Below, one piece after another: positions 33,261-44,170 of a stretch of 64,000 nucleotides of DNA. Source of the stretch: Dryococelus australis (lineage: Eukaryota; Arthropoda; Insecta; Phasmatodea; Phasmatidae); contig CM056993.1 of the NCBI GenBank assembly GCA_029891345.1, forward strand, positions 229,367,265-229,431,264, given 5' to 3'. Below the pieces are notes generated by a model. The model was not told the origin of the DNA and made no database searches. It saw only the letters and a program-made list of their open reading frames with translations. A program made the translations under genes and the position numbers. Position 1 is the first letter of the stretch. Each line of letters begins with the position of its first letter.

Positions 33261-34366
33261 GCTCTCATAATGTGCATGCATTATCACCATAGTGAAGAAT
33301 AGATACCTTTTGGTTGACAGAAAATACCTCAAACCTCTTTGCAATACAAATACTAAACACCTAATTGGCAAAGAAAACTAATTCCTGGTTTTTCGCAGTT
33401 TTATTTTCAGCAGTCATACTGTTATTGGTAGTAGATTCCGCAAACACTGAGGTATCGTGCGTGCAGTTGCAGTTCTATTTGCTGACGTAATATAAACTGT
33501 TTGATCGTATTTGCAATTTCTTGCTATTGCTGTCATGATTCAGTAACAGAATTTGTTTACTGTAGGTTAAATTACAGTAGATGAAACTCTTTGTAAATGT
33601 AAAAGTTTTGGTGTAAGCTCTTGCAACTGGCTTGTGATACTACTAGCGCTGTTAGTTTGTGTTCCAGCACAACTATAAAGTAATGCCATGTTGGTATTGT
33701 TTGTGTCCACAGTGTCACTGTCTCATGCTCTCATCAATGTTCTGAAATTGTCTACTTTCAAATGTGTTTATAAAATAAAACACTATAATTTACCCAAAAT
33801 TACCCAAAAAAATTCAGTGTTCTTTATACAGAACCATGTGGTATGTGAATAATAGCGTTGGCAGTGTACAGCCACAGTAACATAACATTTAGACCAACAT
33901 GCCAATTTCTTTGACTGCAAACAATAAAGAAGATATGTCCTAGTTCTATAAATATTACAGTGAAAATAAATATGTAATGGTTTTCTTAATAATTCTGGTT
34001 TGGATCACATTACTAAACAAGTTATTCTATCAAATAATACAGCTAGGATCTAATGATTGTTGATTTGGCATGTATGAAATGACAAACATTCATAAAAACG
34101 AGTTATCATGATCAGTAATGGTCCAGCTCCAGTAACTAGTTTAAATTAAAATCTTGAAATGAGCAGGAATAAAAAGTTAAGCAAATAACGACAGCTGTGC
34201 AGATTCACAAAACTGTGCTGACATTCCTAATCACCAATGGGCCGATTCTATAATGCTGATTCATCTATGTGCTACAGATGTATGAAACAGGCTTTGGCTT
34301 ACATTTAAGTCAAATTTAGTTAACGTTGCAAGTAGGCCTGTGGACTACCAAAAATATATAAAAGAA
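33261..34366. other. Intron segment, AT-rich
   Basis: No gene or recognised repeat. Confidence 0.5.
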
Positions 34367-34532
34367 CAGGAATTCAAGTACTCTTAGTGTAGTATTTGTG
34401 GACAGGCACACCCACACACAAAGAAAGATGACACATTTAGCACATGGTTGCACGATCGCATGGAAAATGTGTCATCCTTCTTTGTGTGTGTGCCTGTCGA
34501 CAGGTACTACACTATGAGTACTTGAATTCCTG
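34367..34532. mobile_element. Short foldback (hairpin) element, 166 bp
   Basis: Arms 34367-34438 and 34464-34532 are inverted copies: both read caggaattcaagtactc from the outside and end atgacacattt towards the loop. About five mismatches and a 4-bp difference in a CA-rich stretch separate them. The loop is about 25 nt. No open frame; outermost bases are CAGG. Could be a MITE whose TIRs make up nearly all of it, or a fold-back transposon. If transcribed with ATR the RNA would form a long near-perfect hairpin. Confidence 0.88.
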
Positions 34533-34710
34533 CCATATAATTTAAGTTGAATCTATGTTACTATAATATTCAAACAATGATATTGTTGGTGTGCAGTACA
34601 AATAAAAGCAATTTTTAATTTATTTTGGTTTACAGTGTCCAAAAAGTACATAGAGTAATATAATAAACCATGTAAGTTAAAGTAAAAAAAAATAATTTAT
34701 GTTTGACTTT

Positions 34711-34795
34711 ATTATATATATATATATACACACATGCACGCACGCACACACACATACACACACATGCATGCACGCACGCACGCACACACACACTT
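34711..34795. repeat. Compound (TA)n-(CA/CG)n microsatellite
   Basis: Short TA run followed by acacacatgcacgcacgcac-type repeats for about 65 bp. Confidence 0.93.
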
Positions 34796-35202
34796 AATTG
34801 TAAACTCAGAAAACAGTACGCATGCATAAGACTGTTTATATGTTTTGTTAGTTTTGACAGACAAGTGAGAGACTTGAAATAAAAAATGGTGGAATGTTTT
34901 TATATATGCACTGGTTTTGCAATAAACAAGATTAATGTTACTTGCAAAATATACACTCTTCAACATAGTTTCTTTAAAAAACAAAACGTAGGCTAACTGA
35001 TGATTTGTGCTTGGGTGCTTTGCTACACATTTGGGTTGGTATATAGTATATTTTTATGAATAGAAATATTCAAAATAAATGCATGTCTCAGAATTAATTT
35101 CAACATGAAAATGTTACAAATTAACTCTTAAATAGAATAGAACCTTTTTTATAATAAATCTAAAAAGAACATTCCTATGTTCCCTATATAGGGGAATCTT
35201 AA

Positions 35203-35903
35203 TGTTGTAGCGGGAAGTTAACCTTGCATGTACTATGGATATCAACAGCGGCCCCCTGTTTTAATAACACCTCTGAGTGACCTAGTGACGAGAGAGTATA
35301 AAAGCGAGAGCCACGCTCCCCCCTCCCCCACTGGCAGACGACGACGTGTGAGGCGACGTTAGTGTCAGTGAGACACAGAAGAATGCAGAGGTCTGGGGAG
35401 CTCTGGGCCACCTACGAGATACGTCTTACTAGTGAGCATAAGTCCGGTTAGGCGGTAGGATGACATTCCTTTTATCGAGACCCCGTAATTAAATAATATC
35501 ACATGGCATGGCAAGAGTCTATTGCGAAGCTATATTCTTGTATCCATTTAATTATTTGTTAACTTGCTGTTCTCGTAGCTCAGTATTCTATATTATAACA
35601 GTAAGGCAGTTCAAGTTTTGTATAACTGTAACCTCTCGTGTTAACGTAATAATATTGTTGGACTGAGTAAAGTAAAGTTAGTAGATTGTGGAGAGAGATA
35701 TTGTAATATTGCTTCAAGTATTGTGTTTTGTCCAGTTGTAATAAATATATTTGGTAGAATCCCCTCTTTCATTGATCGTCATTAGCAGTAATTAGTCCCC
35801 TGTATGAACCTAGCCTACTGGAGAAAGTGTTGTGAGGAGAGAAGGACTGAGAATAGCAGGAATAGTAGTATATTATTAGTGATAGGTAGGCAGGAGCATA
35901 ACA
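35203..35903 (+). mobile_element. 5' LTR of the env-bearing retroelement
   Basis: Starts TGTTGTAGCGGG and ends ...ATAACA, directly before a primer-binding-type sequence TGGTGGAGGCGC at 35905-35916. TATAAAA at 35297-35303 would be the U3 promoter, placing R near 35330, and AATAAA at 35740-35745 would be the polyadenylation signal; a 701-bp LTR is a normal size. The start is a best guess from the TG...CA rule because no second LTR was found in the window. A gag-like frame begins 636 bp after the LTR. Confidence 0.65.
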
Positions 35904-35916
35904 CTGGTGGAGGCGC
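35904..35916 (+). promoter_or_regulatory. Putative primer binding site of the env-bearing element
   Basis: TGGTGGAGGCGC immediately follows the LTR. It would pair with a tRNA ending GCGCCUCCA-CCA. Which tRNA this is cannot be told here. Confidence 0.5.
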
Positions 35917-36538
35917 AATTGTTTACTCCCTCTCCCTGCCAAGCAATTACCTCCACCACACATATAAATTCTTTAATTAAATTTTATGCTCACAGTGAAA
36001 AAACACGTGGCAGTGCCTCACGCTAACCACCACATGCATAGAGACCGCTAACAGCCCTTTTGTAGTGATAACATTACAGTTAATTATACAGTTCATGTCT
36101 TTAGTTCAAAAGTCGATAGATTAATTTGCATAGAAATGTGTATCACGCAATATAGGCGTGCCAGCGTGCGACCAGCTGTTAGCATTCCGGCCAAGGCCAC
36201 GTACGGCAGGTGTCAATTGAGAGAGGTCAGGAAGCCACGTGTGTACTGCAGCATTATCGCGCAGCAGGCCTTGAGATGGCACAGCTATGTTTTCAACCCT
36301 CTCTAGTTCCCAGAATGCTTTTTCTTCTATATGTGTGAAAATAATGCATAAATAACTGCTTATTAAATTGCATGTCGGAACATCTGTTCCTTCGTACCAA
36401 CTAGCGACACTTCACTTATTTCAGTGTGTTTTAGAAGTGTTTCGCTACTACATTCCTTCTCTTTGTAGTTTGCTATAGTTATAAATTACACCAGTGCACG
36501 GTATCACCTTTACTACACCACCTACACTAACATGCTGT

Positions 36539-38110
36539 CATGAACACAGAAACTCCTACTAAAACACAAAATATACGCAAATTATTTAAAACTCTATTAT
36601 TAGATTTCAAAGATGTAAAACGTGCTGTAGAAGTGCACGAACAATTGAGAACTCAAGTTACCACTGCTACCACAGAACACATAACACCCATCTAATACAT
36701 TTCCCCTACACAACAGAATGCAGCATTAGAATACTCTTTTCACGACACACACGCACCCAGCACCAGTGGTTGTCTCCGACCCCGCTCACTTTCACACTAC
36801 AGACAACAAACCCATTTTTAATTTCCATCCCCAGCATGACTTCTCACACCCCCGAACACGAGTACACAAACATCAATTTTACAACACAACACCACCCTTG
36901 TAACGCCACTAACAACACAATACAAAACCCACAGTTACCCAACATTCCAGTACCCACACAAATCATCTTACAACCTCCACAACCTGTTCCCACATTCTCA
37001 GGGGTAAAGACAGAAAACATTGAGGAATTTTTGGAAGCATTCAACGCTGCTAGTAAACTCAAAAACTGGTCGGAATTAGACAAAAAGCGATGTTTAAATT
37101 TTATCTAACAGGGACTGCCAAACGGACATACAAAAATTTGTATTACGCCAGTGTGCAGGAAATCTCATGGTAACAGTTTGAAGAGAAACTTTTACATACA
37201 TTCAGGAAACTAAATACACAAGATCACTACAGGCACACAACAAAACAATACCCGGAACAGAGCACACTAGCACACATTGAAAACTTGACATTTAATAAAA
37301 ACAAATGTGACACACAAGTATCAGTCAGAATTTGTGAATATTATTTGGGCCTCACTGACACCCGCCATTGCAGACAAACTCATCCCGCTAGCAAATGATG
37401 CCCTCCACCAGCTGCTCAACAACATCAACAACATTGAAGTGGGCATGTACCAACACCAACAAAATATACACCAGGATTCACGGACCGCCTATCATACCAA
37501 ACTCCAAACAGAAATACAGTCACTACAATACCAAATATACATTCTCAAAAAAGACCACACCTTCACAGTAGCACCCCCCACACACCATCACGGCCACTCA
37601 CACAACATTGCCACCCCTACCCTCCACCCACTCAAACACGTACAAGTAGACACGATACAATAGGCCACCAGTAACCCAGTGGACACAGCATAGGGAACCT
37701 TACAGCCACACGACACACAAAGGGCCCTATAAACAACACACACACCACTGGACACACCTCTTTAGGGCAGAACACAGACAATACGGTCTAGTACAGACCC
37801 ACGCCACCCCTGATGATATAAAACTAAAAATTTGTGGAGCTAGTAACACCATTTTTAATAAAGTTACACCTAGCAAGACATATAAGGAGATTGCAAAGTT
37901 CAATTCCTTCAGTAACATTCCGCCCCAAAAGCCACCACCACCAGAAACTGCAAACGAATTACAACACCCACACATGTAATTTCGCAATAACACGAAACGA
38001 CTGATAGGCATAAGTAACCCATTTCAAACACTGCACTACATAAACAATCGCCATCACGCCGCATCCCAAAATAATTTGGCATTGTCTTTGCAATCACGGT
38101 CATAAACTAG
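36539..38110 (+). pseudogene. gag relic of the env-bearing retroelement
   Basis: A frame opens with ATG at 36539 (MNTETPTKTQNIRKLFKTLL). After stops, 36770-37108 is proline/threonine-rich and ends with VPTFSGVKTENIEEFLEAF and KNWSELDKKRCLNFI, the capsid N-terminal pattern 'F.G...E....F...W' of Ty3/gypsy and Paraneoptera-type retroelement gags. 37307-37663 (YQSEFVNIIWASLTPAIADK) continues the capsid. Near 38065-38115 a degenerate C/H-containing stretch (WHCLCNHGHKLGHT) may be what is left of a zinc knuckle. Gag would package the RNA and form the particle; several stops and frameshifts make it dead. Confidence 0.7.
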
Positions 38111-38388
38111 GCCACACGAGCAGATACCAAAACACAAAGCACGAAAACCACTGTAGTTTCCAACAACATGTAACATTCCGCAACTTCTGACCATATTCAC
38201 GCCTCAGGCACGGCCTCTCTGTAACCCCAATATGACAAATGTTTTTAAACATCAAGCCACCCGAGCGCAGCCGGCCCCGTGCGAAAATTGCAGACACAAC
38301 ACCCCCCACCCCTCCGCACGCAAACCACCAACATCGCCAAACTGCAGCACCAGTGCAACTTTCACTACACTGTTGCCACATCTGCATT

Positions 38389-38390
<2 letters not shown>

Positions 38391-38436
<46 letters not shown>
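38391..38436. repeat. (CA)n microsatellite
   Basis: About 22 uninterrupted CA units. Confidence 0.96.
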
Positions 38437-38439
<3 letters not shown>

Positions 38440-38654
38440 TTGTCGGGCCACGCAGCTTTGAGCAAGCTACGTGTGCCCTCTGTTACTACGTCTGGTAGAA
38501 AGCCAACCGCTGTCCCCTCTTCACTCATCAAGAATTCCAGTTTCATACCAATATTGGGGAGCATTTCAACAAATTTAAGCATAAATTTGGCCTTATGCCT
38601 CGGGTTGTGAAATTGCCCTCCCAAAACCAGCTCTATACCACCCCCATAAATCAC
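38440..38654 (-). pseudogene. Coding-like fragment, possibly hexokinase C-terminal type
   Basis: A long minus-strand frame reads GGQFHNPRHKAKFMLKFVEM, LPNIGMKLEFLMSEEGTAVG and PDVVTEGTRSLLKAAW before running into the CA repeat. The plus strand here has stops. The 'FHP...', then F-L-M-S-E-[DE]-G-[ST]-x-x-G layout recalls the C-terminal nucleotide-site segment of eukaryotic hexokinases (LSEDGSGKG), but several key glycines differ, so the call is a guess. It is antisense to the gag relic beside it and sense to ATR. Alternatives: part of another repeat, or chance in a GC-richer stretch. Confidence 0.22.
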
Positions 38655-39190
38655 TCCATAACATAACGTTGAATAAAAAGTGTTCGGTAAACAAAGACTG
38701 AAGAATAATTGACCTATGTTTATGCTGTTCTGTACTGCATCGATTTTAATTTGTTCTAAAGTGTTTGTGAGAGTCTAAAATGTTTTTAAATTGTGCCTAC
38801 ATATATAAGAAGCAAGCTGAAATGAATGCAGAGATGGGGGTAGAGTTTTAGCAGAAATTTTGCTTAAAAAAAAACAACTATGGTGAGTGGGAAGTGGAGT
38901 GTAATGTTGAAATTCTTTTGCCTGGTAACATTTCATGAATTTTTGATGCTGGTATGGATTGAATTTGATGAATTATTAATGTGAAGTGTTTTCGCAGTGC
39001 TGAAATGTTGGATTTTATGCAAATCTGCCCTTTTTTTTAACCAATTTTAATGTGTTTTATGTATTTCAAATTTCCAAGTGGAAAACCATAGATGTAGTGG
39101 TTACAAGACAACCATCCCACAGCGAAATAACAGTATTTACAAACAGTGTCTGACTCATAGTGAGCTGCTGATTTTAGGCTGGGCAACCTA
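38655..39190. other. Unassigned DNA before the LINE coding relic
   Basis: AT-rich, no frame. Probably LINE 5' sequence or decayed retroelement; the LINE 5' border was not located. Confidence 0.4.
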
Positions 39191-41323
39191 ATGTCTATGT
39201 GGAAAGTAACGGGATACTACCACATTATATTTCCCAAGTAGTACATCGTATGACTCTCTGTGTAAAGGAATCTGGAGGTAAAGCTTCCCTTCACTCGGAT
39301 CTCTGGGAAGGGAATACGTTGAGAGGAAACATCAATAAAAGAAAGAAGAGAAGGAAAAAGGAAGCCACGATGCAAGACAGGAGGTGAAAAAGAACTGATT
39401 AGATGCACTTGGCATGTGTGAAATGAGAATGGGGAGGGAACGGGGAGATAGAAAGTGGAGATTATTTATAAGCCTTTCTACTCAGGAGAAGATAAGAGTG
39501 GTGGAAATGGTGTGGGTATACTGATATGGCAAAAACTGAAAAATAAGGTAATAAAGGTGCAATATATTGATGGAAGATTGATAATGATACGGCTGCAGGG
39601 TAGTTCGAAAGACGTGATATTAATACAGGTATATATGCCAACTAGCCAGCATAGAGATGAAGAGGTGGAAAATTCTATGTAAAGATTGAAGAACTTATTG
39701 AGAAAGAGAATAAAAATGCCTGTATCATTACTATGGGGGGCTGGAATGCAGTGGTGGGTGAAGGAAAAGAATAAGATAAAGCAGGAAAATTTGGATTAGG
39801 GGCAAGAAATGTGAGGGGTGAAAGACTAATTAACTTTTGCAAAGAAAACTCACTAGTGGTGGGCAACACCCTATTTGAAAATCACAAAAGGAGACGTTAT
39901 ACATGGGTCTCTAGTTTAAATAGAGAAAGGTACTAGCTGGACCACATTCTGAAACAAAAAAGGTATAGGAACTGCCTGAAGAATGCCAAAGCGTACCCAG
40001 GAGCAGACATAAATTCAGATCACAATCTTGTAGCGGGATAAATACAAGTAAAGTTGAAGAAAGTAGAGAGAGGTAATGCAAGAGAAAGATTACACTTTAA
40101 GACACTCAAGGAGGTAAGTAAGGCTTCAGAGCTGGAAGACAGGTTTATGGAAAAATGCCAAAGTGGCAGAGATGAAGAATATATAAATGAAAAATGGATA
40201 ACAATGAGGGAAGGACTCATGACATCTGCCAAAGAAGTTCTAGGAATTAGAGAGTCCAAAAGTATCAGGAAAGAATGGATAGTGGAAAACATGTTGAAAA
40301 AGTTGGAAGAATGGAGAAAGTGGAAGAATAGGGGAAATGAAGAAGGAAGAAGAGGTAAAGGAAACTGAATAATGAATAAAGAAGAGAAACTGAACAAGCA
40401 AGAGAAAGATGGATAAAAAAGAAATGTGAGAAAATAGAGAAAATGGAGAAAGAGGGAAAGTATGAAATGATGTACAGAATGGCTACGGAGATAGCCTTTG
40501 AAGGCAAAAGAAGGAAGTATAACATAGAAATAGAAAAAGTGGTTGGCACATTAGCCAAGGAACCACATGAGGTATTGACTAGATGGCAAGAATATAAAGA
40601 ATGTGTGTATAAGGTGGACCAAAGAGCACATGAAAGTATGATTGAAGAGGAGGCAGAGGTGCCAGAGGATAGAAAGGGGTACGGCATTTTGGAAGCAGAA
40701 GTAGAAAAGTCACTGAAGGAGATGAAGAATCAAAAAGCATGTGGAATAGATAATTTGCCAGCAGAAATGTTGACTAGTTTCGGAAACAGGGGAAGGAGGG
40801 AGATAGTCTAACTATGTAATGAGATATATGACAAAGGGGAATGGCTGGATGACTTTCACGCAATGGTAATGATACCAATTGAAAAAAAAAAAGAGAATAC
40901 CAATAAATGTGAAGAGCATAAGACTATTAGTCTAATTTCTCATGCAGCTAAAATACTGTTAAGAGTGTTGTATAGAAGGCTATATTGGAATTTAGATAGA
41001 TGGATTGGAGAGGAACAGTTTGGATTGAGAAGAGGAAAAGGAACAAGAGATGCTATGGGACTGTTAAGAATTATAGGGGAAAGATATATTGAGAAAGGTA
41101 GAGAAATTTATGCTGTCTTTATTGACTTGGAGAAAGTTTTTGACAGAGTACAATGCAACAAGCTAATGGACATCTTGAAGAGGAAAGGATTATTTTGGAA
41201 GGAGAGAAGACTAGTACAGAATATATATTTATAACAGAAAGTAAGAATAAATATTGGAACTGTTGTCTTTCTCCCTTGTTGTTCAATTTATACCTGACAA
41301 CGATGATGATGATGATGATGATA
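39191..41323 (+). mobile_element. RTE-like LINE relic inserted in the retroelement
   Basis: Endonuclease and RT blocks follow in order over several frames. 39455-39682 has PFYSGEDKSGGNGVGILIW and LQGSSKDVILIQVYMPT, and further blocks follow to about 40020 (YTWVSSLNRE, SDHNLV), matching the apurinic-type endonuclease. 40443-41234 is one frame with a single stop at 40809-40811; it holds KNQKACGIDNLPAEMLTSFG, HKTISLISHAAKILLRVL, EEQFGLRRGKGTRDAMGLL and YAVFIDLEKVFDRVQ, where the last carries RT block A with its catalytic Asp. After a frameshift come CCLSPLLFNLYL and a (GAT)n run at 41302-41322. The catalytic Y-x-D-D block and everything beyond are missing. A microsatellite-like 3' end is typical of RTE-clade LINEs. 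The element lies between gag and protease of the flanking retroelement. Confidence 0.83.
41302..41322. repeat. (GAT)7 at the LINE/retroelement junction
   Basis: Seven GAT units, read as six consecutive Met in the frame 41153-42049. Probably the LINE 3' tail. Confidence 0.85.
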
Positions 41324-42770
41324 AATTGCTCACTTTATGACACAAAGCGTTCAGTCTGCAATGATGAAAATGTGTTACAGCATTCGCACAAGCGTAACAT
41401 GCTGAGCAAACTGTCTCTGTACGTCACACATACACCTCATCTCACCCCACACCAACAAGCGGTTAATTCAGCCACAACGCCCCGAGTCCTGGTCAAAGTA
41501 AATAGTATAGATTACTACACTCTCCTTGATACAGGATGCTCATGTAGTAGCATTGCAAGCACTCTAGTACCAGACCGAAACCTTTCCCTCCTTAGGGAGC
41601 AAATTACTTTAGTCGGGGTGGCCAGTGTACTTGCGGCCCCTAAATTTGAAAGCCACATGTGTTTAAATATTTCAGGGCATACCTACACTGAATGCTTTTT
41701 GGTTGTAGATAATCTGCAACAAGACATTATCTTAGGGGTGGATTTTATAAAACGTTATGATGTCAACCCCATTCTGAAATATGACATCCTGCTCATACAC
41801 GGTCACAACCTTCTTAAAACTATACAAATCCCACTACACCTCCACCCACTCAACACTGAAGTAATTACACCCCTTGAACATCACATCAACACATTGGACT
41901 CCTTTGATAATGGTGATACCACATCTCCTACATCAATACTAATCTTACACACGAACAAAAATCAGCAATTCAGAGTAAAATACACAAGTACCACAACAAA
42001 TTTGCCAATTCAATTTTGGAGCTCACGGGAGCCAACAATTTTGAAATAAAACTGGACCTTACTACAGATAAACCTGTCACAACAACATGCCCATATAGAA
42101 TCAGTCCCAAGGGAAGAAAATATTTCCTAAAAGAAATTAAGGACATGGTATGTGCAGGCATTATAGAAAAAGCTGATTTGCTTCATTCGCACCCTCTCTC
42201 GTTATTGCTAAAAAGTCCGGCAGATTACAGTTTTTAATGGACTTTAGGAAGCTCAACCAATACCCGACTAAGAGTATAATAACCGCTGCCACGTACAGAA
42301 GATATTTTGATCACTCTCCTAAATTCAGCTTTCATTACTAGCCTAGATTTATTTTTGGGATTTTATAGCATCCCTGTTAGGCTTGAGGATAGGCACAAAT
42401 TAGCTTTTACTATCGATGGCGTGGGACTTTTCTAGTATCAAAGAATGTCAATGGGGTTAAGCACAAGTCCACAATATCTTCAAATGTTTATCAACAATCT
42501 CCTAGGCCCCCTCAGATGGACCGCTGCAATTGTATACATCAATGACATTTTCATTCTCTGCAATACCTTCAAAGAGTATATTGAAAATATCACTAAAGTT
42601 TTTGAGAGACACCGCTTATTTAATGTGAAGGTAAACTCCAATAAGTGTACTTTTGCGGAACAGACAGTTAAGGTTCTCAGACATATTATCATGCCTGAAG
42701 GCATAACTACTGACCCTGAAAAAGTGAAAGCCATTATCAAGATGTCATCTGCCACAACATGAAACAATTA
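41324..42770 (+). pseudogene. Protease and RT relic of the env-bearing retroelement
   Basis: 41440-41960 is an aspartic protease: YYTLLDTGCSCSSIASTLV contains the D-T-G catalytic motif (usually followed by A or S, here C), and DIILGVDFIKRYDV is the conserved C-terminal block. RT follows after a frameshift: PYRISPKGRKYFLKEIKDM, then MDFRKLNQYPTKSIITAATY, ITSLDLFLGFYSIPVRLED, MGLSTSPQYLQMFINNLLG and AAIVYINDIFILCN, where the catalytic pair is N-D instead of D-D. The C-terminal thumb (RHIIMPEGITTDPEKVKAI) ends near 42750. RNase H and integrase, expected to follow for about 1.8 kb, are absent, and env-like sequence starts within 30 bp. The first 120 or so residues of the open frame 41153-42049 are fused LINE sequence. 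Confidence 0.85.
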
Positions 42771-44170
42771 CGAACCTGCTTGGTGATGCAGCAAATTGGT
42801 GTTGCAATATGCTCACCAATAGGCACCTGAGAGCACTCATCGACGACGACGCTGGTCTTAACGCCCAGATCAGTGAACTAACGGATAACGTCAGGGTCAC
42901 TAACCAGGCCCTCAATGTCACAGTTAAAGTAATTAACCAGGTGGAACACCAAATCACCAAGAGAGTAAACACCTTGTCACAAACAATTAATGAAATGTTT
43001 GACATCCTCCGCCACCAGCCAGCACAAATCAACACAAGCACAAATCTTGAAAACCAGTTTACATTCTTGTCCACTGCCATATTGCAAGTAATAAACAACA
43101 TAGCCAGCAAACAAGTAATATAAACGTATGTGCAGTCATGCCAACTCAATCATCTGTCCCTTAGTGCGGTCAATAAGACCCAGCTGACAAAGACTTGCTT
43201 AATTGGAAATCTGAATTAAATAAATTATGTCTTATGCTTGCAATTCCCACCAACAACATACTCAAATACTACACACACAAATTAACTGAGAGCAGTTTTT
43301 ACACATCCCAATTAGTGTTTAAAATACAGATACCAATTGTGCATGCCAACACCAACTCGAAAATCTACATCAATCTCGTGCCATATCAATTTCAAATGCA
43401 TGTTCCATCCAAATCCCGTACAATCCTGTAGAAATTGACCCTGACATGGGCATTGTTAAGGCGTTAATGACATCATCTGATATAGTGCCAGATTTTTTAG
43501 CCATCCCGAAGCAATCCCTCACGTCCAAGAATGTGCAATGCATTAAACACGCCATTCTCCTATCTGACCCTGACGAACTTTTCTCACAATGTAAGTTTCA
43601 ATGTTCACCCGTGAACACATTTTCAATACACCACATCTTGCATCATCAATACGCCCTCACAAACCCCCCTGAAGGCATCATGTTAAGATGCCTTAAAAGA
43701 TCGTAGAACACTAATATACAAGACCACAAACTAGGTACCATTGAAATACACGTCCCTTATGGATGTTATATAGCCACACGCACACTATCATTGACACAAC
43801 ACACCTATGTGATGTACGAGCACCCACAGTCCCTCTACAGCAAACTGTGGTCCCTGCTCATTGGTTACACCAACATGCATTTCACCTTCAACAATTACAC
43901 CTCACCACAGGAATACGCTTTTCCAATCTTTCCACTGCACTCAATACTGACTGGGAAATTAATCACACTACACTTCCAGGCATACAAGACATACCAACCC
44001 ATCCCATCCCATCCCACACATGGCAAGTTTAGCAGCAGTGGTTCTTTTAAGTAATAGACCCCATTGGCTATGATTAAGCTACTACGGCTATCGTTAGACT
44101 GCTAGCGTTTTGTATTTTCACCATGTATCTTAAGTTACTCAAACTCATCGTTATCCTCAATTGATTAAAC
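42771..44170 (+). pseudogene. Baculovirus-F-like envelope relic of an insect endogenous retrovirus
   Basis: The order of features matches the F-type Env of insect errantivirus-like elements. A hydrophobic, fusion-peptide-like start (42776-42815) is followed by a long heptad-rich helix (42816-43123: repeated L/V/I spaced 3-4, many N/Q/T). 43195-43431 is the following ectodomain. 43446-44054 is a second ectodomain stretch in one frame, broken by a single TAG at 43704-43706, with spaced cysteines and a 'GC' turn (VPYGCYI). A short hydrophobic segment at 44080-44160 looks like the membrane anchor, with a TGA soon after. F-type proteins mediate pH-dependent membrane fusion. This copy has at least three frame changes and two stops and cannot be made. 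Assigned by layout and composition, not by search. Confidence 0.62.

Noticed and set aside
32807-33371. Proline/serine-rich plus frame and Gly/Arg/Glu-rich minus frames
   Set aside because: They follow only from the polypyrimidine composition; no start context, domain or neighbouring coding signal.
34711-34795. Regular short repeats as a CRISPR-like array
   Set aside because: Dinucleotide microsatellite without spacers, in eukaryotic DNA.
38100-38440. Rest of the 184-codon minus frame through the CA repeat
   Set aside because: Cys-Val repeats come from (CA)n on the other strand. Only the part above 38440 looks protein-like.
39675-40687. Long minus-strand frames opposite the LINE
   Set aside because: Shadow frames of A/G-rich LINE coding sequence; Ser/Phe/Leu-biased with no domain.
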